From Acanthopleura granulata (lineage: Eukaryota > Mollusca > Polyplacophora > Chitonida > Chitonidae), in contig JABBOT010000001.1 of NCBI GenBank assembly GCA_016165875.1, positions 16,382,876-16,446,875 of the forward strand: a stretch of 64,000 bases of DNA, in the 5' to 3' direction. The notes beneath the pieces are model-generated. The model saw only the letters and a program-made list of their open reading frames with translations. It made no database searches and was not told the origin of the DNA. Each line of letters begins with the position of its first letter. Within the stretch, counting starts at the first letter, position 1. The position numbers and the translations under genes are program-made. Below, in pieces: positions 37,769 to 52,700 of the stretch.

Positions 37769-40700
37769 GTCAGTGGTAACTTCAAAGTCTAGTTTTAGCC
37801 GACTAGTCAGAGTCAGCTCAGCAAGTGGGGTTCTCTGGCTCTCAAAAAAGGGATGTGCAAGTAAATGTACTATCTCTTAAATAGCATTACTCTCAACGTA
37901 CTTGAATAACATTAACAGCTTTGATTACTCATGGAGATTTATTGAAATCACCAGTATTGTTACATATATAGGTGGATGGCATTGTTGTTTTCTGAGGTGC
38001 AGGATCTGTCTACCTTTGTAGAGAGCCAAAGAATCCAAAAAACACACACTGTTAAATTGTTAAATTGTAGACTAGAGGACCAGCTAACCTGTCTATCGTA
38101 ATCTCAGCTCTGCTTAGGTACATGGTAATGTGTTCAGATCCTGTTATCTCTAGTCAAGCTAGATTTAGTTAAGCATTAAATTAAGCTGAAACCTTAATTG
38201 AAGTAATAAACAAATCTCTTTTTCATGATGTAATTGTATGTTTTATTTTGAAAGGGTGTTAAAGTGAACTTCCATTCTGTGTAAGAATATGCTGCATTTA
38301 ATTTAAATGTCATTAAGATATATATATATGTACAGTAATACTTGTGCAAAAATGGACTCTCGAGATTCAGGGACTCTGTCAACACTGGCTATTTCATGTG
38401 GTCCTTTTTTTTATCCATTTAAAGTACATACAATCGAACCTTGGCATACCAAAAGCACAGAACAACGGTTGTGTTTATAAGTCCCATTTTATACAAACAG
38501 TACTTTTCTGAAGGTTTCTATGTACATAGATTTCACCCATTTTTTGTAACTACATTTTATTGTACAATTTTTGTGTTAAACAATCACCAAGTAAATAAAT
38601 TGCTGTATGTTTTTTGTTTTATTGTGATGTGACCAAAATAATGTTGAAAATAACATTAAAGCCTATAGTCAATTAATTATCAATCTTTTTAATTCCATAT
38701 GTTGACAGTATACGTGTATGGGAGTGTCTCGGCGTTACATTGCACTGGGAGCCAACACGGGAGCGGTGTATATATTTGGACGAGAAAGTCTAAAACACCT
38801 GCAAGTCGTGCTGGCTGAAAAGGTGAGAGTGAATGATGAGCTGAACACATCGGAGAAAAGATACATGTATAATTGCTACTTGCATATTTATGTCCAGTTG
38901 ATGTTTACTGTATTTTTGGTGGTACTGTTGTTGTTTAATACTCAACAACTTTTCACTTACATGACAGCTGGTATTTTTATGGGTGGATGGGACTGGAGTG
39001 CTGCGAGTAATCCACCCACTGTTACTGACCCTCTTGGTTGTGACATACACTGTGTGTCATATTGGTGGAAAGCAGATGACCGATGGCAAACTTCATGTAA
39101 GACTACACAATGGAGCACTGTCGACCATTTAGTGCCACTTCAGCAGTGAGAACAATGTTAAAAATGCATAAACAAATAACCCTTGTAATGGCCACTCAAC
39201 CACGTAAAGGCAACATCTGTATTTGAGGGCAGTGAGTTTCCCCCTGTCTCCTCCCACCGTAACACTGGTCGCCACCAGCATGTATATTCTATATTCTGAA
39301 TATTCTCCAGTATATGATGAAACACAAATCAAATGAATAAATATTTAAGGGGTGGTTGGTTCTCTAAAGACCTTGTGGCTTTAAATGTATATTGTGATGT
39401 TTATGATGGTAGTTCTCCCAGGCTAAAACTCGGCCTGATTACAGTATTCTACTCCTGTAAACCTCACATTTAGTATTCTTTAATTGGGTGTAGAAAACAT
39501 CAGGGAATTAATACATTAACAAAAAAACAATAATATAACAAGTGGCCATTCCATTTTAAGTTGGATTGTGTTATACCTCTTTGCATGTAGTCTAATATTC
39601 GTGGAGGATAGATTGTTCAATTTACAGGATAGAATGTTTTTTACTCCTTTCTTTCCTCAAGGACAACAAGAAAAGTAGCTATGGTATTTTTGTTACACTA
39701 GGACTCCTCCCCAGTGACTCAGGTGTGTTTTGGACCCATCGATAACCTACTTGGTTACGCATGCAGGTAGGCTTACATATGCAATGTATACAGCCAGATA
39801 AGATAGATAACAGACGACAATTTATTGGCAGGGCTTCTGTGGCTCAATTCGTCAGCGCGCTAGTGCAGCTTAATGCCCAGAAGACTCCCAGCTATGCGAT
39901 CGCTGTGAGTTCAGGTCCAGCTCATGCTGACTTCCTCGCGGCTGTATGTGGGAAGGCCTGCCAGTAACCTGCGTGTGGCAGTGGGTTTCGCCCGAGCTCT
40001 ACCCGATTTCCTCCCACCATAATGATGGCTGCCATCATATAAGTTAAATATTCTTGAGTACGGCGGAAAACATCAATCAAATAAATAAATAAATAAGTAA
40101 ATGAACAATTTATTGAACATCGAGTTTTGCAAATGTATTTAACGTCAGTTTTCATGAGAAGATATCGTCACCCACGCATAGCAACAGATAGATTGTTTTA
40201 TTCAGTCGATTGGTGTTTTATGCCATACTCAAGAGTGTTTCAATTATACGACATCGTTGTGTGCATTATGATGCGAGGAAACCGGGCATGGCCAGGGGGA
40301 AACCCCCGACCATTTGCAGGTTGCCGGCAGACCTTCCCACATACGACAGGGTGAAATGCGTTTGAACTCGCAGTGATCGCATTGCTGACCGGGGCCATAG
40401 CACTTCACAAGCACGGTAACCCACTCCGCCATGGAGGCACCTGAAAGATGCAGTGGAGAAAAATTAAATGCTGCACTAGATGTTAAAGAAATACATACGA
40501 CTCCATTTTGTAGCTGTGAAGAATGTTTAGACACCCACCAATGCATACCTGAAACTCTTCAGACCTACACATAGTTTAACACAATGGAATTTAAATTTTA
40601 CTGTTATAAGTGAACTAATTTTTGAGAAATGCTGCTCACAGTGTAAGTGTGAAACAGTCAAAGACAGTGCAAAGTCCAGAATGTGCAAAATTCAGTAAAA

Positions 40701-43700
40701 AAAATGTAAAAACTTCAGACTGTTGTCAAAATTTTATGAGGTGATATTTATATTTATTTATTTATTTGATTGGTGTTTTACACTGTACTCAAAATATTTC
40801 ACTTATACAGTGGTGACCAGCGTTACGGTGGGAGGATATGAGGTGATAATAATGGTGATGAAAGTGTGTGTAGCAAATTTAGGTGAGCTGGTAAAGTTAA
40901 TAACGGCCACATCTACCCACACCTGTATTCCTCGCACCAACAGCTGTACTCCCCCGCACCAACATCTGTACCAACACCTGTACTCCCTCGCACCAACAGC
41001 TGTACTCCCCCGCACCAACATCTGTACCAACACCTGTACTCCCTCGCACCAACACCTGTACTCCCTTCCAACAATATCTGTACCAACACCTGTACTCCCT
41101 TCCAACAATATCTGTACCAACACCTGTACTCCCTCGCACCAACACCTGTACTCCCTTCCAACAATATCTGTACCAACACCTGTGCTCCCTCGCACCAACA
41201 GCTGTACTGCATATAAAGTGGCAAGTTGTATGGGTGGAGGAAACTAGACCTTTCGCAAGTTATTCTCCCTCTTATGGCTTATTATAATCTAGTGGGTGGA
41301 AGGCAGGTAGTTTCCACTGGACTTCATGCAACTTATCACAAGATGGCACTTTTAATTAGCACAGCCACATTAACAATGAGAGGAAGAGAATTTAGAAATG
41401 TCACTCTTCGAGATTGGGATGGAACTCATATCTCACAGAACTCAGCATCTTCACCACACAACCACGAGCCACTCCAAAACAAGAGTATTGATTATCAGTA
41501 TTAAGTTTTCACCTCACACACTGACAGTTATCACACCCGTTTTGTTTAAACTGTGCATAAGGTCATACGTCCATGAACTGATCTGCACGGTGCTTATATA
41601 TTGTGACAGTTTGGAATATCATAGCCGATGTCATTAACAAGGTGTTCTCTGAGGAAGCACTACATAAATATGTGCACAATAGGTGCAGCCTGGTACATGT
41701 AGACACCATTGTAATTTGACAAAGTAGTACTAAAGGCAGGGCCTGAAATATAGAAATGAATGATTATGGTGTAGCAACGTTTCGGCAATGTTTCAGCCAT
41801 ATTGTGGCAAGTCTGAAGTATAAGGCATTTCAACAGGTCAAATAACCTTAAGTTTCTGGTTGGCTGTGAGAAAATGTGATAATTCCCTATTAATTGCCAA
41901 GAAACCAAATTCAAACCAAACCAGAGTTGAAACCACACAGTTCAATCCCTGTAAAGGTTAAATCCAGAGTAAACTAGCACGTAGTCCTGAAACTATGTAA
42001 TTCCAGCAATGGTAACATCATGGTGGTAGAGCTGAACATAGAAAGGCGGTCTAAGCCTGAGAGAGTGAGGCTATCCGTGGAACACTCGGGCACCACCGTC
42101 ACCGCTCTACAGTGGGACACAGTGGGAGGCAGGCTGTTTGCAGGAGACAACCTGGGTAAAATCTCTGTGGCCTTCATTCCAGCATCAAAGGTAAATTGGG
42201 ATGAATTTTTATTTCGTTTTTCGAGCCATCAGAATTTTATTAAAGTATCAGGTTCATGTCTGATAAATTTTCCTAGGGAAGGGTTAAGTGTGTAATATGT
42301 TATGGTGTGGCAGGATTGATGTCTTGATTTTAATAGGCAGCTGTACGGTGTCTTGTCGAGTAGATGCATTTCCCTTTCGATGAGTGTTCTGTCTTTGCCA
42401 CTGTTTCTGCTGGCTTGTAGATCTTTCTGCCCACAGGTATTAAAAGAGGCACACATTATTTTCTAAATCCTTTCAGGCGTTAAAGCTCTTGGAATTTATT
42501 ACTGAAGTGTGATGGCATTAGGTTGATGTGTTTTCAATAATTAATAAAATCTGGAACTAATATAACATGTTATGTGTTATATTAGTTCCAGGTAGCGTAA
42601 GGCGTATGTGTAACCATCTTAATGTTGTTTTGTCTGATAGTTATCTTATATCGAACCTTGTTTGGGTTTCAAAGTTGACTACATATTTACATGTATATTA
42701 TATGCTGCTTTAGACTCACAGTTGTAGATCAGTTCTGTTACATTAAAAATGAAAAACTTGAGGTGTCACTGTGTATAAAGTTTTATACAAAGCCTAGGTG
42801 TCCTAGGCTTTGAACCTTCTTTGCTGGGGTCTTTTCCAAGTGAATAACCGCTTTTATTTCAAACAGTATAAAAGGTATGCTAAAGAATGTTTATACTGAT
42901 TGGCTCCTGTCACATAAGCATTCCACAGCATGCCATTTTGTTTGAAATAAAAGTGGTTATTCAGGAACCCCAGGAACAAGTTTGAAAGGTTGTGCGAACG
43001 TAAAGAAAACTTTTGTGGTGATGCCCCAAGTTCTTTGTTATTATTACATGTATATTGTTCAGATTTTTGTATACACATCAGTGTTTTTTTAATGGCATTG
43101 ATTTTGTAATTATTTATTCTTCTTAGGCCAAGGATTTGTTCCAGCACCCCTCAGAAGGTATCGTTCGGCTAGACTCTGCCATCGTTCAGCTGGACTGGTC
43201 TGCTGACAGGTTACTGGTATCTACAGTCACAAGGTGCTATCTTTGTTATACCTCAAGGTAAGCAGGAACACATAGGGTACAGGTAGAATCTGTGTATTTG
43301 CGTACCAGACATTTGTTTGAGAAGTGTCTCTCAGAAATCATTACTTTGACCGTGTAAATTGTATAGGCTGTAAACAAACCATTTTTGATTCGAGGATTTC
43401 TCCGAAAATACTCAAAAGTGTCATTCATGTATTGTTGTTTATTTTCTTATTTGATTTGTATTTCATATAAAATTGAATGTGTAGACATTTTAGATTTTCA
43501 AGATTCACTTCCAGCAACCTAATAACAAGCTGTTTTCCTGCCACAAGTTTTTTCAAGAAACATATTACGCAAATAATAACTCAATGTCCTCAGCAGTTAG
43601 AGGCTGAGTGGATGGTGATCAAAGATAAGAAGGACACTACAAGTATACTGAGGTAGTACAAACAAGGTATCTGTTGGTCGTAACCACAATGAGAGATATC

Positions 43701-46700
43701 AGAAAATTGAATTTTAGACAAATTTTATATTTAATTTTCATGCAATAAATTGACTCTTCTGATTTATTCATATTGAATTTCTAAAAAGAAATTGGCTAGA
43801 AAAACTCAAGGATATAGGGTTTCAAGATGGAGCCTCTGTTTCATTTCAGACAGCAGTATTTAAAGATAGGAAAGCGGTTAAGGTAAGATGTAAATGATAC
43901 CAGTTAACTAATTTATTTTAGCAGTTAACTAGTTTAATAGCTCAGACTGAGTGGGTGGGTAAATGAGTGGGTAAAGGTACATTTAACTGATTTTTAGGTT
44001 TGTTGTTGTTATTGTTGTTTTGAGTTGTTTTTTTTTTCATTTTGTTGATTTAAACAGTTCAGAGAGTATTGAACAATGAGACCTCAGTTTCATAAATCTG
44101 GCTGGCTTCCTCTCTGGTCTTTCATGGGATGATCTGGCAGCAACCTGTGGATGGTTGTGGGTTTCCCTTGGGCTCTGCCTGGTTTCCTAACATCATAATA
44201 TTCTTGAGTGTGGTGTAAAACACCAGTCTGGTCGTGGGTTTCCCCAGGGCTCTGCCCGGTTTCCTCCCTCCATAATACTGGCCGCCGTTGTATGAGTGAA
44301 ATATTCTTGAGTACGGCGTGAAACACCAATCAAATAAATAAAACACCAATCAAATAAATGAATAAATAAAACACCAATCAAATGAAATAAATTAATCAAT
44401 ACCATAAATAATATTGTTTTTGAGGAAGGTGGAAACTGTTACCACCTTTTTTTGCCAATTGCATCTTGTGATGGTGTCAGCCCTCAATCTAACAACACTG
44501 CGTTTTATGGTCTTCAAACCTCAGTAACAGTAATCTTCTATGAATTGTTGTTTTCACAATTGAGATCTTTTTTGTGGTGTTTTGCTAGGTGTTTAATGAT
44601 GTACTCAAGAACATTCATGTCCATTAAGCATCTGTCAAGTAATTACATACAGCTGTTACTGTCAGTGATGTTGAGGATTTCTCTTGTAACACTTCTCTTG
44701 TAACAGAGATGGTCAGTTTGGGGCGTGTTTTTACCCTGGCCCTGATGGACAAACCCCCAGCATTTACTGTGCTAGGCCTGGGTCAAGGATCTGGGAGGTG
44801 AGATGGCCATTCTGTATCCACTGTTACTCTTTGAAATAGCCAGTGTATTAGAATTGTTTTTAGTTTTTCTTTACCGTGCATGTTAAGTCTCAAAAACATA
44901 TGTATGTAAAAATGTGAAGAGGAAAATTTCATTTATGTAATAACTTTATGGGTGGTATTGACATAATTATGTGTTTGGGTGATACTGAAGCATAATCAAG
45001 TTTGTGAATATCGGTCAACCAAAGATAGAACAAGTCTGTACATTAGTAATTATCCACTAGTCTGTTTATTACACATCAAACTTGAAAGGTGTATCTGCAT
45101 TAAACACCAGTCAAATAACCAAATAAATTGAATGGTGTGCCTTGGTGTAACTTCATGTTGATAAAGCCGACTTGGCAATATTAAAGACATGCCAATGTGA
45201 ATTAAGGGCTATCATCATCTCAGTGTTAAAAACATAGGCAAATCTTGAAGGTTTAGTACTGTTTGCAGTAAAGAGAATTTAACCTCTGATAGTGGTTTAT
45301 CTTTGGAAGAAACAATTGAAGAATACCAGTGCACCATGGTGAAGGCATACAGCTGTTTGCAGTAAAGAGAATTAAAGCTGTGATGGTGGATAGGTTTATT
45401 TTTGTAAGAAGCAATTGAAGAAAACCAGCGCACCGTGTTGAAGGGGTACAACGGTTTGCAGTAAAGAGAATTTAACTTGTAATGGTGGATAGGTTTATTT
45501 CTTGAAGAAACCATGGAAAATACCATAGCACCTTGTCAGGTGTGTAACAATTACCTCTTGATGGAAGGCTTCAGCCAAGTTAGTGGGAAAGAAATTAAAA
45601 CAAGGAACATAAGTGTGGGTGGACAAGTTAGTCTGCCTCGCAAAAGCTCCGAGATGATGTATAGTGTTAAATTTAGTGTATTTCACGTATCCTGTCATGG
45701 GGCAACTTCAAACTTTTTTGTGAAATTTGATTTAATGGCACATGTGTCTTATCATAAAAAGATGTGTTGACATGAAAAGTATCATTTTCAAGCATTTATG
45801 TGCTTCTCAGTGTGGGTTTTTTGCTGGTCAAACTTCAGGTGACAGACAGTAAACATTGTTCACAATCAGGTATCCCAATCTCAAAATATACTGAATTCCA
45901 AAAGAAACATGAATGGGAGAAAAGTATAAACTGCAAATGAGTAAGAGGTGGTTGACTTTATTAAGACATATTTCTCTTACACAACAAGACAGTAACTCAT
46001 TAAAAGCTCATATCGTGCTGATTCTTCTGAATGAAATGGAGATGGGAGAACACATTTAATTTGGCTCAATAGCCACACCTTTTGGGAATAGTTTTTCTGA
46101 TGGAATAAAAATTAATGTCAATAACGAGTGTGACCTCCATTGGCATCAACAACAGGAGCACATCTTGTACTCATGCTGTTGAAGACACTTCGGACGAACC
46201 TCCAAGGAATGTTATTGTCAGTGTCAACGACGCGGAACGTAACCTCCCCAGCTGATTGCCGCCCAAAGCATGAATACAAGGATCACTGGATGTTTCACCT
46301 CTACGTCGCCATACCCTCACTCAGATGTCCACTGCGTCAATGCAAAATCTACGTTCATCCAAAAAGACGATATTCTGCCATTGACCATTGCGCCAGTTCT
46401 GATGACCTGCGGCCCAGTTAAGTTGAGCGCATCTGTGACGTGGAGTCAAACGTGAACCAACATAAGGTCTACGGAAAAACAAACCTGCGCCGTTGAGTTG
46501 GCGACGTACAGTATTGGTGCTGATAGGTCGGTTTGTTGTTCCAACTGTGTTTTTGTGCTGTGGTGACTGCTTACAGGAACTGATTCCGACGATGGGAATT
46601 GACAATGAAGCGGTCTTGATGGTTTGACGTCACACGAGATCGTCTGCTCCGAGCACGGTCAGTGACGGTGTTGGTTTGTTGGTAGAGGTCAAACAGCCTG

Positions 46701-49700
46701 TATATGGTGGACTGATGAGTACCATAATGAACATAATGCCTGGCTACACGTGAGACGCTCCAACCTGCCTCAATATTGCCGATGGCTCTTTGATGTTCAT
46801 CAACTCAAACGTGGCATGGTCACTGTTGCATCAAAATGCGAATGCAACAGTTCTGCGATTTATGTTCCTTAAGAAGCATTCTCAGACCAAGAATCTCATG
46901 AAAAGAAAGCGCATTCAACTCATCTGGCAAACACTTCACAAGGAATATGAAAAATTAAAATCAGTACAATTTGGTGCCGCCTGACTCCACGGTTTCTGCA
47001 TGTGCGGGAAATGCTCATCTCTAAAATTGCAAAACACTCTCCGGAACATCCATTACATATCTACACACTTTCGGTTAATCAGAATGTACTTCTGATTTGA
47101 CATTGGAAAAATTCGCGTTTTTTATGTAATTCAGTAAATAACAGTGCTTACCCTGATAACTGCATCCTAGATAAACCCTCTACCTGTTGCAGGTGGACTA
47201 TGATGGGACAGTGCTGAACACTCACCAGTTTAAACAACTGCTGGCTATCCCACCCTTCCCCATCATCAGTGTCAGGTGAGCACAAAAGAGGGTAAATCAA
47301 GTAAAATGTCATGGAATTTTCCTTAGTATGGCTGGAAAAATTGTGCAAAGTTACATAAATATTACGTGATTTTTCACAAACTGAGTACAATAGAGTGATA
47401 GCTCGGTCAAGATTTTCTTGGAATTGTAGGTAATTACTCATAGTAATAAAATGTTTTACTTTTGTTCCCAAAACTCTAGTGTGATGGAAAATTTTAAAAA
47501 TCCCTGTAATTGGCCAGTGTGAGACTGAAGTGATGCCTTCAACAATCATCAGCCTACTTGTAGATCAGAGTGGGCCTTGGTTAAGTGGTTACAGATGCTC
47601 GCCTGATACACAGTATGTGGGCTCAAACTAGGTCTTGGACAGGGAATTTGTGAATACTCCTGCTCTCATTGCTTCTGGGGCCTTTATGATGATTAATGCA
47701 GAATGATGCCCGCATCACTGGTTGTGCAGACTACAGTTCAATAAAAACCCCTTTCCTTGCAGCAATGTGGTGTGCATATTTGTATGTCATGTGGGAAAGT
47801 TTATCCGTAACATGCCAATGGTTGATGGTTTATGACATTGGGTACTGCGGTTTCCTCCAGCCATAAAGCTGAACACCATCATGAAGGTGAAAAAGTCTTG
47901 AGGATGGCCTTAGGTAACAATCAGATAAATTTGTAGATAAACCATGCTAAATTAGAATGCCTGCATTTGTAGCCCTTTTATTACAATGAATAAATGTCAG
48001 GGCTTGAAATTACTTGCCCTTGACTAATACGAGTGACAATCTCATCAGGCGGATATGATTGATAAAGTGGCAGCTTGCTTCCCCTAGGGCTACCCAACTT
48101 CCTCCTCTCGTGGTTGATTGCTTTGTTACAGATTTAATATTACATGAGTAGAAAAGGGTTGTGAAATTTTTATTGCTATGTTGTAGATCAGTGGAGTTGA
48201 AACTACCAGATAAGCTGGAGAGTGGTAAAGCTCAGTCTGTGTCCTTCCCCAAACTGCACACTGTCTGGTAGGTACCAGCTGCAGGTAGCATCAGGCAGCG
48301 TCGTATATTGCACACAGGTGGACCAGTCTATTACTTTATGCCAATCATTCGTGCAGCCGTTATCCTAAGATACATAACTCAAGTATTATTACACGAAAAA
48401 AAACCTACACTTCCTCACTTCAATTGAAGTATTTATGTGGAAATGTTGTTTATAGGAAATTCATCTGAATTATAGGCTTCAAAAATGACCAATCACATCA
48501 GTCTGGTTTAGTTCATATCAGAAATATTCCTATCAAGTATACATGTACTTTCTGAAGTATACATGGACTTTGTGATATTTATTATCATGACAGCATCTTA
48601 TGCCTTACTTTTATTTATTTATTTATTTATTTTTATTTATTTATATATTTATTTGCATATTTTTTATTTATTTATGTATTTATTTATATATTTATTGACA
48701 CTTATTTATTTATTTATTTATTTATTTATGTGAGTGTTAACAGCTGTACACACAAATATTTCACAAATATATATAGATGATGGTGGTCATGTCAATAAGT
48801 GGACGTAACCAAAGTGCAGTAAATAAGGTCATAGCTGGATTTGGAACTCTAACCTCTAAGGCTACTTTCAGGGGTCGGTTAACTGAAGCATGCCAATACT
48901 TTAACCAACATTAGCTTTAGATTTGATTCAAACCAGTTTTCATGCAATATACGTATATTCAAGGAAAAGACATCTAAATAAAGCCAACTATTCACCCAGT
49001 CTTAATTTTCCATTCATGGGCTTGAGTCAGATATCTCTCGTTTTGATTACATGGGTTAAAGCTGTTTAATTTTCCCTGAGCATTTGGGAATTTCGACATT
49101 TTAATGATAATCCATGCACATAGTGAACTTGATAGTGTTGATCTGTCTTATGAAAAGGGTTTGTTTGCATTTGTAAGCATAATTTTGCATGTTACAGTTC
49201 TAATGTAAGCACCTCAACTGTTGTCTGTCCTTGAACAAAATCAGATACATGGAAAGTAAGATTTAAAGAATGAACTTATACTTTATGTATGTACACATTG
49301 CATAAACTTGTCTGATTACAGTGATACGTACCTGTTCACCTGGTCTCGCAGTGGCCTGTATGTCCTGGACCCTGTAGCAGTCAAGGTCATTACCTGGACT
49401 AACTACTCAGCAGGTGAGCCTGTGTCCCGGGGACTGTTTTGGAGCATTCTTTTTTGTGATGTAGCTTGTAGTTTTATTTCAGGAAACTTTATGTAAGCAG
49501 TAATTCTGTTTACATACAATTGGAGTTTTGGACTTCAGACAGAATTTTTTAATTTTAAATATTGAGAAATCAGAAAAACACTGTTTTGACATATTTTTGA
49601 CAGGTAACTTTAAACTCTCACAGAAGATTGCAGCATGCATACCTAGAATGATGTGTGTGTCAGTTTCTTAGCATGTGTTTTATGGGGTACATTGCAGGTG

Positions 49701-52700
49701 TAATAGATGTCCGGTGCTATAAGAATGAAGTGTACATATTTAATGAGGGGACTGGCCAGGTGCAGAAATTGTGGTTCTTGCCTGTATCAAGATGTGTTGC
49801 TACGCTGATATTTAAGGAGTACTGGTCACTGGCTGGTCAGTTATGTGTATACTTTGACCAGTTACTTATGGACGTTAAGTCTCGTCGCTACCTGCCAACA
49901 AGTGCCCTGAATGACCTCTACCAACACCTTCTAGGGACTGACATGGGGGAACTAGCTGACAAGGTCAAGGTCATTCTGACTTCTATAGATTCATTGCCAG
50001 ACAGCTCTGGAGAAGAGGGAGTTATGGGCATTATCCAGTTAGATTCAGGGATTTATCAAGTCAACAATGGTAGAAGATTTGATTCTGATGAGGAATCATC
50101 GCACACCCCATCAGGCAGCCAGTCTCTCTCGCGGAAATCTAGCACGTCTTCCTTGCAAGCCATGTTCAGTGATTATTTCATAAACATGCCGTCAAAGAGG
50201 ACAAGAGAGTTGAACGCCACTGAGCCGCTAGCTCAAACAGGATCAACACCTACAGAAAGATCAGAGAAGATCACCCAATCAGTGAGTCTGACTGAACCCA
50301 TCCTCATGAGGACTGAAGAGGATCAAAGGTCTGTGAGCGAAGTGGAAAATGGGGAGGAGAAAATTATTGATTGTAATGTGAGTAATGGGAAGCAGCCTGC
50401 TAACTTAGCCAAGCCAGATACAGATGTGTATGAAACAGGTTCAGTGAACAGTGTTGATCATGTGGAAACTAAAGTGAACATGGACGACATTGATCAGGTG
50501 GATCTTAGATCTCCAAGAGATTTAACAGGTGGCCAAGAAACTTTTGATCAAGTGGATCCTCAGATTTTGACAGATAAGAAAGAAGCTTCTGATCAAGTGG
50601 ATCCCAGATCTCCAGTTTTGATGGATAACAAAGAAGCTTCTGATCAAGTGGATCCTAGATCTCCAGTTTTGATGGATAACAAAGAAGCTTCTGATCAAGT
50701 GGATCCTAGATCTCCAGTTTTGATGGATAACAAAGAAGCTTCTGATCAAGTGGATCCTAGATCTCCAGTTTTGATGGATAACAAAGAAACTTTTGATCAG
50801 GTGGATCCCAGATCTCCAGTTTTGAGAGATAAAATAGAAGCTTCTGATCAAGTAGACCATAGATCACCAGGAGTTTCAACAGATAATAAGAGAGGTTTTG
50901 ACCAAATGGATCCTAGATCTCCAGGAGTCTTGACAGATAAGGAAACATTTGATCATGGGGATGCGAGATCGCTAGAAGTCCTTACCAGTAACAAAAGAGC
51001 ATCTGACAAAGTGGATTCTAGATCAGGAATCCTCACAGATCCTGGATCATCTGTCCTGACAGGTCCTAGTTCAGGAATCCTCACAGATCCTAGTCCAGAG
51101 AAGAAGCTTGCAGAGGTTGTACCGATGAGGAAAGGTTCAACATCCAGTCTGTCCAGCATATCCACTGATGAGCTGATAATGGACCAGGTGTTCACAGGTA
51201 TGACAGTGTAATGCATGCTGTCTAAATTTTCTGCTAGTCAAAAGTGTCAAGGTTGCAGTAGGTTTACAACTAGGAACTAGGCTGAAGCTAAATGCAGACA
51301 TGTCTTCTTTTAATTCCTCTACCTTTTTGCATCTGAAGGAACAATTTTCAGTGCAATTTATGCACACTTTTAATTTGATTTTGGAGACTAAAGCACGTTG
51401 CTTCCTTGTGTTGGCCAATTTCATTGCTTTGGAAAAAGCATAATTTTATCAGGCTACACAGAATAAAGCCCTAAAAATGTGCTTGAATGAACATCAGGCA
51501 AATGTGAACATCAGGCAAATGTGAACATCAGGCAAATGTGAACATCAGGCAGATGTGAAAAGGTTGAAGAATTACACAAGTGCCACTAGATTTAGATGAG
51601 GAATGATAAATCTAAGAACTGAAATATCTGTTCATATTTTGCAATTAGAACAAAAAAAAAATGATGCCATTTCCAGTTCAACCTGTTTGCTGGTTTTATG
51701 ACATCTTACAGAAAATCTGCAGTGAAGGATGTGATATCACTGTTAACATTTATCTTTCAGATTACGTAGCGATTGCAGTGTCTTTGGTACCAGTAAATGC
51801 TTTTTTTGTACATTGATGATGAATTATTTTTTTCAGTTTCAGCAGAACCTGTTGTGATGAAGACTGAGTCGGTTAAGAAATCAGGTCGTAAGAAGAAGGC
51901 CTCCCACCCAGTTATTCTCGGGCCAGGGGAAAGGCAGGAAAGCAAAGGTGAGAATCGAAGGTTGTACATTTCTGTGCTGTGTCCATTGATTAATGTTTTG
52001 TGGTTGTAACACAGATTTCTGTATGGGTTTAGTTGTTGTGTTGCTCTTCTTTCAGCCTGTAAAATAAAGTCCAAAGTAGCAGCTCTGCTTTTAGATGTAG
52101 TGCTTTTGTCTCTGACTGTTTTGGTAGACATGTAAGTATCTGAGCTCAGTGCTGTCGCTTTAATCCAGATGACCAGCATAGTTTTGGTGATTGTGCTATC
52201 AGTGCTGGAAATAATTGCTAAGTTTTTTTTATATGTTGCATTTTACAACTCTGTAGTATGGATATTTTGGGCTCAGAATTTCAGAATTGGTTTAAGACTA
52301 AAAATTCCAACATATGCACATGTATCTGATTGACACAGACATGACCATTTAGGTTTTATTTTAACTTAAGATGTATTAAATTTGGTGATATACTTTAGAA
52401 GCACAACTTTCAAAAGATTAATAATACTGTCTGTTTTGTGTAATTTACATTTCTGTACACACACAAGAATGTTTAAAGAAGACTGGGGAAGTATGGCATA
52501 AATTGTAGTGATAAGAGTGAAAAGGACTTCAAGGATTCAAAAACACCATGCGATAATTGTTTGAACATTTCTCTAAGAAACATATGCTTCATCGCCGTAA
52601 GCTAATACAGCTGTCAGAAGATGCCAACATTTGACCGGTCTGATTGCTGGCTGATTTACATGGATCGGCACCTTCTCTCTCTAGCGGTGAAGTGCCAAGG

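Noticed and set aside
38718..39149. 143-codon ORF starting at the Met inside HPS5 exon 2 as a separate gene
   Set aside because: The conserved part ends at the donor after 38822; the rest is intron with SINE pieces.
39703..39766. Alternative acceptor CCCCAG for HPS5 exon 3
   Set aside because: It would place TGA as the first codon in the required phase; the upstream ACTAG acceptor restores the conserved frame.
40803..41224. Three long repetitive minus-strand ORFs (GVGTD, YRCW repeats)
   Set aside because: They are by-products of the intronic minisatellite, which is open in several frames.
50522..50860. Minus-strand ORF with HQNWRS repeats
   Set aside because: Antisense shadow of the 51-bp coding repeat in HPS5 exon 11.
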